A stretch of 64,000 nt of DNA, taken from contig NZ_JAJONA010000001.1 in assembly GCF_024699985.1 (NCBI RefSeq), positions 4,160,501-4,224,500 on the forward strand. Reading direction: 5' to 3'. Both the position numbers and the translations under genes were made by a program. Within the stretch, counting starts at the first letter, position 1. The number at the start of each line of letters is the position of its first letter. Below, in pieces: positions 9,102 through 16,873 of this stretch. The notes beneath the pieces are model-generated. The model did no database searches and was not told the DNA's origin. It worked only from the letters and a program-made list of their open reading frames with translations. The DNA is from Phenylobacterium sp. J367. Its GTDB lineage: Bacteria; Pseudomonadota; Alphaproteobacteria; Caulobacterales; Caulobacteraceae.

Positions 9102-9716
9102 ATGACCTTCTACCCCACGGACCGGCTGGCGCTGTTCATCGACGGAGCCAACCTCTACTCGGCCGCCAAGGGCCTTGGCTTCGATATCGACTATCGCAAG
9201 CTCCTGGAGGAGTTCCGCAAGCGCGGCGTCCTCGTGCGGGCCTACTACTACACCGCCCTGGTCGAGCAGGAGGAGTATTCGCCGATCCGGCCGCTCGTCG
9301 ACTGGCTGGACTACAACGGCTACCGCCTGGTGACGAAGTCGGCGCGCGAATACACCGACGCCCAGGGGCGCAAACGCTGGCGCGGCGACATGGACGTGGA
9401 GATCGCCGTCGACATGATGGAGATGGCCGGCCACGCCGACCACCTGGTGCTGTTCTCCGGCGACGGGGACTTCCGCTGCCTGGTGGAGGCGGTGCAGCGC
9501 AAGGGCGCCCGCGTGACGGTGGTCTCGACCGTGAAGTCGCAGCCGCCCATGGCCTCGGACGACCTGCGCCGGCAGGCCGACACCTTCGTGGACCTCGCCG
9601 ACCTCGCCGACATCATCGGCCGGCCCTCGCGCCTGCCGCGCTTCATCCAGGAGAGCCGCGCGCACGACCGTGAGCCCGGACGCGACCAAGACACCGAAGC
9701 CGATGCCGAGATCTGA
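9102..9716 (+). CDS. NYN/LabA-like PIN-fold nuclease-domain protein (DUF88)
   Basis: Protein of 204 aa. The NYN domain carries the acidic residues expected of a metal-dependent PIN-like RNase: LALFIDGANLYSAAKGLG, then RGDMDVEIAVDMMEMAG and LVLFSGDGDFRCLVEAVQRKGARV. The tail is charged. The target RNA is unknown. The start was chosen at MTFYPTDRLALF. Its last codons overlap the start of the uracil-DNA glycosylase gene, so the two are translationally coupled. Confidence 0.88.
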   Translation: MTFYPTDRLALFIDGANLYSAAKGLGFDIDYRKLLEEFRKRGVLVRAYYYTALVEQEEYSPIRPLVDWLDYNGYRLVTKSAREYTDAQGRKRWRGDMDVEIAVDMMEMAGHADHLVLFSGDGDFRCLVEAVQRKGARVTVVSTVKSQPPMASDDLRRQADTFVDLADLADIIGRPSRLPRFIQESRAHDREPGRDQDTEADAEI

Positions 9717-10359
9717 GGTGGCGGCGCCCCCGAGGCGCCCCCCGACTGCCCGCTCTGCCCGAGGCTGGTGGCCTATCGGGCGGCCAACGCGGCCGGCAAT
9801 CCGGAATGGTTCAACGGCGCCGTGGCGAGCTTCGGCGATCCCGGTGCGCGGTTGCTGGTGGCGGGGCTGGCCCCCGGCCGCCAGGGGGCCAACCGCACCG
9901 GCCGTCCGTTCACCGGCGACGGCGCCGGGGGTGCTGCTCTACGCCACCCTGATCAAGATGGGCTTCGCCACCGGCTTCTATGACCCGAACGGCGAGGACG
10001 ACCTGACCCTCGTCGACTGCATGATCACCAATGCGGTGCGCTGCGCCCCGCCGGGCAACAAGCCGGAGACGATCGAGGAGGCCAACTGCCGGCCGTTCCT
10101 GACGTCGCGCCTCGCGGCCCTGCCGAACCTCAAGGTCATCGTGACGCTGGGCGACGTCTCGCGGCGCAATGTCCTGAAGGCGCTGGGGCTGAAGGCGTCG
10201 GCCGGCGTCCCCGGGCACGGAAGCGAGTTCCAGGCGGGGCCCTATGTGGTGCTGAACAGCTACCACTGCTCCCGACTCAACACGAACACCGGGCGGCTGA
10301 CGCCCTCGATGTTCGAGGACGTGTTCCAGCGGGCAAGAGAGCTGATCTCACAAGCCTGA
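9703..10359 (+). CDS. Uracil-DNA glycosylase, family 5 (UDGb)-like, two frameshifts
   Basis: Removes uracil, or other deaminated bases, from DNA. The motif GLAPGRQGANRTGRPFTGD and the C-terminal NSYHCSRLNTNTGRLT point to the UDGb branch rather than family 4. Cysteines in CPLC, RCAPPGNKP and NCRPF can hold a 4Fe-4S cluster. One C is missing near 9733 and one G is extra near 9930; the two cancel, so total length is a multiple of three. ATG 9703 is used; GTG 9670 is a possible alternative. Both starts overlap the NYN gene. Confidence 0.87.
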   Translation: MPRSEVAAPPRRPPTARSARGWWPIGRPTRPAIRNGSTAPWRASAIPVRGCWWRGWPPAARGPTAPAVRSPATAPGVLLYATLIKMGFATGFYDPNGEDDLTLVDCMITNAVRCAPPGNKPETIEEANCRPFLTSRLAALPNLKVIVTLGDVSRRNVLKALGLKASAGVPGHGSEFQAGPYVVLNSYHCSRLNTNTGRLTPSMFEDVFQRARELISQA

Positions 10360-10369
10360 CCCTCCTCCG

Positions 10370-10470
10370 CTCCTCCCGGCGAAAGCCGGGATCCAAGCTG
10401 AGGCGCGCCGGTCCAACGCAGCAGCCCGCCCCAGACTCGGCTTGGGCCCCGGCTTTCGCCGGGGGTGAGC
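10370..10470. repeat. Intergenic palindromic element, family B, copy 1
   Basis: The arms are inverted copies of about 25 bp (left CTCCTCCCGGCGAAAGCCGG, right CCGGCTTTCGCCGGGGGTGAG) around an unrelated core of about 45 bp. The GGCGAAAGCCGGG arm is also found at 12478-12601. It follows the uracil-DNA glycosylase stop directly. Confidence 0.72.
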
Positions 10471-10604
10471 GGATTTGGGAGAGATTGCTGTCTATGGGCC
10501 CGGTCTTGGGCTGCGCCGCATCCAGGATGACAGCGTGTGATGTGGAGCACCGCCCAGAGGCTGCTGCCACAGGGCTGGCAGCGGGGGTCGTGCAGTGTTC
10601 CGGC

Positions 10605-11015
10605 ATGACGACGCCGATCAAGGGTAGCTGCCTCTGCGGGGCGGTGCGGTTCGAGATCACCGGGACGCCCCGGTCGCTGAGCTACTGCCACTGCACGCGG
10701 TGCCGGAAGCAGGCCGGCGCCTTCGCCGCCGTGGTGATGGTGCGCAAGGCCGACTTCCGCCTGGTGAGCGGCGAGGACCAGATCCGACGCTACGTCCCGG
10801 ACGAACCCTGGAAACATGTGCGCTCGTTCTGCGGGACCTGCGGGTCGCCGTTGGGCGAGCCGTCCGACGACTACGAGCTTTTCCCGATCGCGGCCTCGGC
10901 GCTGGACGACGATCCGGGAGTGCGGCCGGTGCTGCACATGAACGTCCAGTCCAAACCTGCCTGGTACGAGATCGCCGACGGGGTGAAGCAGATCCCCGGG
11001 ACCTATGGGGGCTAG
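10605..11015 (+). CDS. GFA-family zinc-binding protein
   Basis: Protein of 136 aa starting MTTPIKGSCLCGAVRFEITG. The zinc ligands of the GFA (glutathione-dependent formaldehyde-activating enzyme) fold are present in order: CLCG, CHCTRC and CGTCG. Most members of this broad family are not true formaldehyde-glutathione enzymes, so the substrate is open. The 134 bp upstream of it, after the palindromic element, hold nothing recognisable. A second GFA protein lies at 14234. Confidence 0.87.
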   Translation: MTTPIKGSCLCGAVRFEITGTPRSLSYCHCTRCRKQAGAFAAVVMVRKADFRLVSGEDQIRRYVPDEPWKHVRSFCGTCGSPLGEPSDDYELFPIAASALDDDPGVRPVLHMNVQSKPAWYEIADGVKQIPGTYGG

Positions 11016-11073
11016 CGGAGCGCCGCTTTGACGGCGTAGCGTCCCGGCGCATTCAAGTCCGGGGAGTTTCCGT

Positions 11074-12465
11074 TTGCGTCTGATGTCGACCGCGGCCGTG
11101 GCCGCCGCCCTCGCCTGCCTGGCCGCTCCGGCGGCCGCCAAGCCCACGCCCGCAGAACACGCCGAGGCGCTGGAGATCCTGACGCAGGCGGTGGCGTTCC
11201 GCACGGTGATCGGCCACCCGGACCAGGCGGTCGCCTACGCCGAGGCCATCAAGGCGCGGCTGGTGAAGGCGGGGTTCAACCCGGCGGACATCAAGATCAC
11301 GCCGTCGGACGGAACGGCCTACATGACCGCCCGCTATCCGGGCCGCGACCGCACGAAGAAGCCGATCGTCATCCTCGGCCACATGGACGTGGTGGAGGCC
11401 AAGCGCGAGGACTGGACCCGCGACCCGTTCACGCCCGTCGTCGAGAACGGCTACGTCTATGGGCGGGGCTCGGTGGACAACAAGTTCGACGTCTCCATGG
11501 CGGTGGCGACGCTCGTGAAGCTGAAGCGCGCCGGCTGGACGCCCGGCCGCGACGTGATCCTGGCGCTCTCCGGCGACGAGGAGACGGCCATGGCGACGAC
11601 CCAGAAGCTGGCCGCCGAGCTTAAGGGCGCGGAGATGGCGCTGAACGCCGACGGCGGCGGCGGCCTGCTCGACGAGAAGGGCCAGCCGGTGGTCTATGGC
11701 CTGCAGGCCGGCGAGAAGACCTACGCGGACTTCACGCTCACGGTGACGGACCCCGGCGGCCACTCCAGCCGCCCCGGAAAGACCAATGCGATCAACACCC
11801 TGGCCAAGGCTCTTGAGAAGATCGGGGCCTATTCGTTCCCGGTGATGCGCTCGGAGCTGACCGACGCCTACTTCCGGGCGAGCGCGCCCAAGACGGATGG
11901 CGCGGCCGGCGAGGCCATGAAGCGCTATGTGGCCAACCCCGAGGACAAGGACGCGGTCGCCGAGCTGGCCGCCGATCCGGAATATGTGGGCCAGCTTCGC
12001 ACCACCTGCGTGGCGACCCAGGTGGCGGGCGGCCATGCCCCCAACGCCCTGCCCCAGCGGGCCACGGCGAACATCAACTGCCGGATCTTCCCGGGCACGC
12101 CCAGCGAGAGCGTGCGGCAGGAGCTGGCCGGCGTGATCGCCGACCCGGCGGTGAAGATCGAGCGGGTGACCGGCGACGGGGCGATCGACAGCCCGGCTTC
12201 GCCGCTGCGCCCCGACGTGATGGCGGCGGTGAAGAAGGCGGTGAACGCCCGCTACCCGGGGCTGACCATCGTGCCGTCGATGTCGGCCGGGGCGACGGAT
12301 TCGATGCACTTCCGGGCCCAGGGCGTGCCGAGCTACGGCGTGGCGGGCCTGTTCATGAAGTCGTCGGACGACTTCGCCCACGGCCTGAACGAGCGCGCGC
12401 CGGTGGCCGCCATCGACGGCGCGCTCGACCACTGGGAAAGCCTGCTGAAGGACCTGGCGAAGTAG
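11074..12465 (+). CDS. Exported M20-family metallopeptidase
   Basis: Zinc-dependent aminopeptidase/carboxypeptidase of 463 aa. Residues 1-22 form a signal peptide ending AAPAAAK, so it acts in the periplasm. The metal and catalytic motifs are HMDVVEAKREDW (His103, Asp105), GRGSVDNK (Asp136) and LSGDEETA (Glu169/170), with a dimerisation domain containing GGHSSRPGKTNAI. Start is TTG 11074; an in-frame ATG at 11083 would also leave a usable signal peptide. Confidence 0.9.
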   Translation: MRLMSTAAVAAALACLAAPAAAKPTPAEHAEALEILTQAVAFRTVIGHPDQAVAYAEAIKARLVKAGFNPADIKITPSDGTAYMTARYPGRDRTKKPIVILGHMDVVEAKREDWTRDPFTPVVENGYVYGRGSVDNKFDVSMAVATLVKLKRAGWTPGRDVILALSGDEETAMATTQKLAAELKGAEMALNADGGGGLLDEKGQPVVYGLQAGEKTYADFTLTVTDPGGHSSRPGKTNAINTLAKALEKIGAYSFPVMRSELTDAYFRASAPKTDGAAGEAMKRYVANPEDKDAVAELAADPEYVGQLRTTCVATQVAGGHAPNALPQRATANINCRIFPGTPSESVRQELAGVIADPAVKIERVTGDGAIDSPASPLRPDVMAAVKKAVNARYPGLTIVPSMSAGATDSMHFRAQGVPSYGVAGLFMKSSDDFAHGLNERAPVAAIDGALDHWESLLKDLAK

Positions 12466-12477
12466 GGCCTCCAATTC

Positions 12478-12601
12478 CGCTCATCCCGGCGAAAGCCGGG
12501 ACCCAGATGGAATGACTCAGACGTGCGCTCCCGTCGCTCCGAGCCCGTCCAGGCCGCCTCGGGCTTTCGGATCTGGATCCCGGCCTTCGCCGGGATGAGC
12601 G
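12478..12601. repeat. Intergenic palindromic element, family B, copy 2
   Basis: Inverted arms of about 30 bp (left CGCTCATCCCGGCGAAAGCC, right GGCCTTCGCCGGGATGAGCG) flank a core of about 65 bp. The arms match those at 10370-10470. It sits between convergent genes (M20 peptidase and SDR), where it could serve as a shared transcription barrier. Confidence 0.74.
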
Positions 12602-12609
12602 GGTAAGGG

Positions 12610-13401
12610 TCAGGCGGGCTCGTTCGCCCGATACCGCGCGCCGGGCTTGGCGTTGCCGAAGCCGGGGAGCATCGCCTTGCGGGCGTTGTCGAAGGCCTCG
12701 AAGGCCGCGTGGTCCGGTAGCGGAGGGATGGTGACGGGCTCGCGGCGGTCGAAGCCGACCAGGGCGGCATCCACGAGGTCGTCCACCTCCATCAGGCCGG
12801 GGATCTGGTCGGCGTCGCGGCCGGACTTTTTCCAGATCTCCGTGCGGGTGGCGGCGGGCAGCACCGCCTGGACATAGACCCCCTTGGGGCCCAGCTCGGC
12901 CTGCAGGGCCTGGCTGAAGTGCAGGACATAGGCCTTGGAGCCGCCGTAGACGGCCATGGCGAACTCGGGCGCGAGGCCCACCACCGAGCCGATATTGACG
13001 ATGGCCCCCTGCCCTTCGGCGGCGAAGCGGCGGGCGGCGGCATTGGCGAGCACGGTGACGGCGGAGATGTTCAGCGCCACCAGCCGGGCGACGTCCGCGC
13101 CGGACTGCTGGGTGAAGGCGCCGGGCAGCGAGGCGCCGGCGTTGTTGATCAGGACGCCGATCGCGGCGTCGTCGGCCAGGCGAGCCTCGACCTTCGCCAC
13201 GTCGGCGGGATCGGTGAGGTCGGCGGGCAGGACGTCGACGGCGACGCCGGCCTCGGCGCGGAGCTTCGCGGCGAGGGCCTCGAGCTTGGCCACGTCGCGC
13301 GCGACGAGGACGAGCGCGTGGCCGCGGCGGGCGAAGCGGTCGGCGTAGGTGGCCCCGATGCCCGTGGAGGCGCCGGTGATCAGGACGGTGGGCTTGGACA
13401 T
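12610..13401 (-). CDS. Short-chain dehydrogenase/reductase
   Basis: SDR of 263 aa. The NAD(P)-binding motif is LITGASTGIGATYA, followed by NNAG in LINNAGASLPGAF and the catalytic Ser (NIGSVVG) and YGGSK pair. The sequence after the Rossmann start (ARDVAKLEALA) gives no firm cofactor prediction. The substrate is unknown. An 18-bp palindrome lies 25 bp upstream of its ATG, suggesting repressor control. Confidence 0.93.
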   Translation of the reverse strand: MSKPTVLITGASTGIGATYADRFARRGHALVLVARDVAKLEALAAKLRAEAGVAVDVLPADLTDPADVAKVEARLADDAAIGVLINNAGASLPGAFTQQSGADVARLVALNISAVTVLANAAARRFAAEGQGAIVNIGSVVGLAPEFAMAVYGGSKAYVLHFSQALQAELGPKGVYVQAVLPAATRTEIWKKSGRDADQIPGLMEVDDLVDAALVGFDRREPVTIPPLPDHAAFEAFDNARKAMLPGFGNAKPGARYRANEPA

Positions 13402-13425
13402 GGGGAAGCTCCTGGCGATCTGGTT

Positions 13426-13443
13426 ATATGATGACCATCATAT
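13426..13443. promoter_or_regulatory. Operator-like palindrome upstream of the SDR gene
   Basis: The sequence ATATGATGACCATCATAT is a perfect 8-bp inverted repeat with a 2-bp spacer. It is AT-rich in a very GC-rich region and ends 25 bp before the SDR ATG. Size and symmetry fit the operator of a dimeric TetR-, HxlR- or MarR-type regulator. No regulator gene for it lies next to it in the window. Confidence 0.6.
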
Positions 13444-13544
13444 CCGGCTCAGATGGGCGGCCACGGCGGCGCTTTCAAGCGTGTATCGGACTTCGATCTC
13501 CGTCCAGGCTGGACGGCGGCCACGCTGGCGCTATCTGAGGGTCG

Positions 13545-14237
13545 ATGAGCTCCCGCCACCCCCTCGACCGGCCGATCTGGACCGCGCTTTCCGGCCGGCA
13601 GTCGGGCTTCGCCCTGGGCGATGGCCCGGCCCGGCGGATCGCAGCCGACGTGGGCGTGTTCGTGGCCGCCGAGGACGACAGCCCGGCGAGCCTGGAGGCC
13701 CTGGCCGAGCTCGTCCGGATGCACGGCGAATCCTGGCGGATGGAGGTGGGCGCCGCCCCCGTGCCGGGGACCGAGACGATCACCGAGGCCAAGGGCATGC
13801 AGATGGTCGCCGACCGCCTGACGCCGGCCGGGCCACCGGCCTTCGCGTTCGAGGCGCTGGCCGACGCGGACGCGCCCGAAATGCTGGAGCTGGCGTTACT
13901 CACGAAGCCCGGCCCGTTCGCGGCCCGGACCCACCAGCTCGGCGATTTCGTGGGCGTGCGCCGGGACGGCAGGCTCATCGCCATGGCCGGCGAGCGGCTG
14001 CGCCCCGAGGGCTTCACCGAGGTGAGCGGCGTCTGCACCCTGCCCGAGCATCGGGGCCAGGGCTATGCGGCCGGGCTGATGCGCCATGTGGCGGGGCGGA
14101 TTCTCGACCGCGGCGAGACGCCGTTCCTGCACGCCTACGCGACCAACACCGGGGCCATCGGCCTCTACGAGACCCTCGGCTTCCGGATCCGGACCGAGGT
14201 GACGGTGACCGCGCTCATCCCCGCGAGGACCTCATGA
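13545..14237 (+). CDS. GNAT-family N-acetyltransferase
   Basis: Protein of 230 aa. The C-terminal half is a GNAT domain with the acetyl-CoA loop in GVCTLPEHRGQGYAAGLM (Q/R-x-x-G-x-G/A variant) followed by HAYATNTGAIGLYETLGFR. The N-terminal half (about 100 residues) is less conserved, as in FR47-like members. The substrate is unknown. Its stop overlaps the GFA gene start (ATGA), so the two form a unit. Confidence 0.87.
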   Translation: MSSRHPLDRPIWTALSGRQSGFALGDGPARRIAADVGVFVAAEDDSPASLEALAELVRMHGESWRMEVGAAPVPGTETITEAKGMQMVADRLTPAGPPAFAFEALADADAPEMLELALLTKPGPFAARTHQLGDFVGVRRDGRLIAMAGERLRPEGFTEVSGVCTLPEHRGQGYAAGLMRHVAGRILDRGETPFLHAYATNTGAIGLYETLGFRIRTEVTVTALIPARTS

Positions 14238-14650
14238 CCCTGACCGGCGCCTGCCTCTGCGGCCTGGTGCGGTTCCGCACCGAACGCCAGCCCCTGGCGG
14301 CGCGCGCCTGCTGGTGCCGGGTGTGCCAGCACCTGGCCTGCGGCAGCGCCTCGGTGAACATCATCGTCCCCACAGAGGGGTTCGAGGTCACCGGCGAGAC
14401 GCGCGGCTACGAGAGCGTCGCCGACAGCGGCAGTGAGATGCGCCGCACCTTCTGCCCCGCCTGCGGGACCCAGCTCTTCAGCGAAGCGCTGAGCCGGCCC
14501 GACGTGATGGTGGTGCGGGTGGGCGCCCTGGACGATCCGGAGCTGGGCGCGCCTCAGAGCATCATCTGGCGGGCGTCGGCCCCGAGCTGGGCCTGCATCG
14601 ACGAGACCCTCCCCGCCATCGACGGCCAGCCGGCGCCGGTCCGGGCCTAG
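14234..14650 (+). CDS. GFA-family zinc-binding protein
   Basis: Protein of 138 aa with the ligand pattern CLCG, CWCRVC and CPACG of the GFA fold. It overlaps the upstream acetyltransferase by ATGA. It is only distantly similar to the GFA protein at 10605: spacing is alike, but the loops after the second ligand group differ. Substrate unknown. Confidence 0.86.
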   Translation: MTLTGACLCGLVRFRTERQPLAARACWCRVCQHLACGSASVNIIVPTEGFEVTGETRGYESVADSGSEMRRTFCPACGTQLFSEALSRPDVMVVRVGALDDPELGAPQSIIWRASAPSWACIDETLPAIDGQPAPVRA

Positions 14651-14671
14651 CCGGGCGTCGTCCCGCGGTGC

Positions 14672-15391
14672 TCAGCGGGTCCAGTAGTGGTAGCGCCAGG
14701 CGTCGGTGAAGCCGGCCTTTCGGTAGAGCGAGCGGGCCGGGTTCGGCTCCTCGACCTGCAGATAGACGTTCTCGACGCCGCGCTCGAGGATCGCCCGGCC
14801 GAGCGCGGCCAGCACCTGGCTGGCCAACCCCTGCCCGCGCCGGCGGGCGTCGGTGCGCATGCCGTGGATGCCGGCCCAGCCGTGGGCGAAGGTGACCACG
14901 CCGACGGCCACCGTCCGGCCGTCCTGGCGGACCTGGCCATAGAGGGCGTCGGGCGCGCGGCTGAGCGCGGCGACCCGGCTCGCGCCGTCCTCGACGTCGA
15001 AGCCTTCGCCGACGAACACCTCGCCCCAGGCCGCATCCGGCCGCGCGACGATCTCGCCGGGCTGGTCGCGGAGCCGGGCGAGGCGCTCCACGTCGCCGAT
15101 CGTCACGATGGTCGGCTTGGCGGCGACGTAGCCGCGGGTGGTCAGGGCGTCGCGGACCGCCTTCAGGCCGGGAACGTCGGCGATGCGGAAGGCCGGCGAC
15201 AGGCCCTCGGTCCAGTAGGCCGCCTCGATCTCGCTGATCGCGCCGGGGCCAGCGGCGTGGCTCAGCGGGACGGCGGTCTTGGCGCGGCCGATGGCGCCCG
15301 AATCGAGCGGGGCCAGCCAGCCGTCGACCTCGACGACCTTGGCAGGGGCGACGCCGGCGACCGTCGAGCGTTCGATCGCCTCGACGTCCAT
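14672..15391 (-). CDS. GNAT-family N-acetyltransferase
   Basis: Protein of 239 aa starting MDVEAIERSTVAGVAP. The C-terminal GNAT domain has GMRTDARRRGQGLASQVLAALG (acetyl-CoA loop RRRGQG) and VEEPNPARSLYRKAGF. The N-terminal part is the variable substrate region. It begins 2 bp after the smpB stop and is third in the dapA-smpB-GNAT operon. The substrate is not predictable. Confidence 0.87.
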   Translation of the reverse strand: MDVEAIERSTVAGVAPAKVVEVDGWLAPLDSGAIGRAKTAVPLSHAAGPGAISEIEAAYWTEGLSPAFRIADVPGLKAVRDALTTRGYVAAKPTIVTIGDVERLARLRDQPGEIVARPDAAWGEVFVGEGFDVEDGASRVAALSRAPDALYGQVRQDGRTVAVGVVTFAHGWAGIHGMRTDARRRGQGLASQVLAALGRAILERGVENVYLQVEEPNPARSLYRKAGFTDAWRYHYWTR

Positions 15392-15393
15392 GG

Positions 15394-15870
15394 TCAGCCT
15401 TTTTCCCGCATGAGCCGGGCCTTGTCGCGCTGCCAGTCGCGGGCGGCGGCCGTCTCGCGCTTGTCGTGCTCCTTCTTGCCCTTGGCGAGCGCCACCTCGA
15501 GCTTCGCCAGGCCCTTGTCGCTCCAGTAGAGCTTCGTCGGGATGATCGTGCGGCCGTCGCGCTGAACGGCGCCGATCAGCTTGTCGATCTGCTTGCGCTT
15601 GAGGAGCAGCTTCCGGTGGCGGCGGGGCTCGTGGTTGAAGTGCGGGCCGGCCTGGGCGTAGGGCGGGATGTCGGCGTTCACCAGCATGATCTGGTCGCCC
15701 TCCACCGCCGCATAGCTCTCGGCGATGTTGGCCTTGCCGTTGCGCAGGCTCTTCACCTCGGAGCCGGTGAGCGCGATGCCCGCCTCGAAGGTCTCCTCAA
15801 GGAAGTAGTCGAACCGGGCGCGGCGGTTCTCGGCGATCGTCTTCGGGGCGGCTTTCTTGGCGTCGGCCAT
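15394..15870 (-). CDS. smpB: SsrA-binding protein (SmpB)
   Basis: Binds tmRNA and brings it to stalled ribosomes for trans-translation. The 158-aa protein has family motifs NRRARFDYFLEETFEAGI, LTGSEVKSLR, NIAESYA and a basic C-terminal tail (KKEHDKRETAAARDWQRDK). It overlaps dapA by one base (TGATG). The tmRNA gene itself is not seen in the window. Confidence 0.97.
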   Translation of the reverse strand: MADAKKAAPKTIAENRRARFDYFLEETFEAGIALTGSEVKSLRNGKANIAESYAAVEGDQIMLVNADIPPYAQAGPHFNHEPRRHRKLLLKRKQIDKLIGAVQRDGRTIIPTKLYWSDKGLAKLEVALAKGKKEHDKRETAAARDWQRDKARLMREKG

Positions 15871-16763
15871 CAGACCACGCCCGCGTCCCGCATCGCCTCC
15901 AGCACCTCGCGCTTGCTGGCGTCCGAAGCGGGCACGATCGGCAGGCGGCAGTCCTCGGCGCAGAGGCCGAGGTGGGCCAGCGCGAACTTGGTGGGGGCCG
16001 GCGAGGCGTCCGAGAACAGCGCCTTGTGCAGGCGGATCAGCCGGTCCTGGGCCTGCAGGGCGCCCGGCCACTGGCCGGACAGGCAGTCGTTGAAGAAGTT
16101 GGCGCAGGCCTCGGGCGCGACATTGGCGGTCACCGAGATGCAGCCGTGGCCGCCGTGGGCCATGTAGCCCAGCGCGGTGGGGTCGTCGCCGGAGAGCATC
16201 ACCCAGTCCTCGCCGCACTGGACGCGCTGCTGGCTGGCGCGGGCGAGGTCGCCGGTGGCGTCCTTGATCCCCACGATGTTCGGGAGCTTCGAGAGGCGGG
16301 CGAGCACCTCGTTGGAGATGTCGACGCTGGTGCGGCCGGGCACGTTGTAGACGAGCACCGGAAGCTGGACCGCGTCGTTGATCGCCGCGAAATGGGCGTA
16401 GAGGCCCTCCTGGCTCGGCCGGTTGTAGTAGGGCGTCACGACCAGGGCCGCGTCGGCGCCGATCGCCTTGGCGTGCCGGACGAGCTCGATGGCCTCGGCG
16501 GTGGAGTTGGAGCCGGCGCCGGCGACCACGGGCACGCGGCCCCTGGCGGTCTCGACGCAGAGCTCCACCACGCGGCGGTGCTCCTCATGGCTGAGCGTCG
16601 CGGTCTCGCCGGTGGTGCCGACGGGCACGAGGCCGTGGACCCCGCCCTCGATCTGGCGCTCCACGAGCGCCACGAAGGCGTCCTCGTCCACCGCGCCGTT
16701 GCGGAACGGGGTCACAAGCGCCGGAAGGACGCCCCGGAACAAAGGGTCGGGCATGGTCTGCAA
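15870..16763 (-). CDS. dapA: 4-hydroxy-tetrahydrodipicolinate synthase (DapA)
   Basis: Condenses pyruvate with aspartate semialdehyde in the lysine/diaminopimelate pathway. The TIM-barrel protein (297 aa) has the pyruvate-binding GTTGE (about 49-53), catalytic Tyr139 in LVYNVPGRT and Schiff-base Lys167 in GIKDATGD. A start nine bases inside (MPDPLFRG) is equally possible. First gene of the dapA-smpB-GNAT operon and divergent from the lytic transglycosylase. Confidence 0.96.
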   Translation of the reverse strand: MQTMPDPLFRGVLPALVTPFRNGAVDEDAFVALVERQIEGGVHGLVPVGTTGETATLSHEEHRRVVELCVETARGRVPVVAGAGSNSTAEAIELVRHAKAIGADAALVVTPYYNRPSQEGLYAHFAAINDAVQLPVLVYNVPGRTSVDISNEVLARLSKLPNIVGIKDATGDLARASQQRVQCGEDWVMLSGDDPTALGYMAHGGHGCISVTANVAPEACANFFNDCLSGQWPGALQAQDRLIRLHKALFSDASPAPTKFALAHLGLCAEDCRLPIVPASDASKREVLEAMRDAGVV

Positions 16764-16873
16764 AAAGCCGTGAATGAGGCGCTTGTTAAGCGACGTTCAG
16801 AATTTGCCGGACAATATCGGGTTGCGGGCGCGACCCGCAATCTCGATGTCACGTTCCGGTCAGGGGGCGAGAG

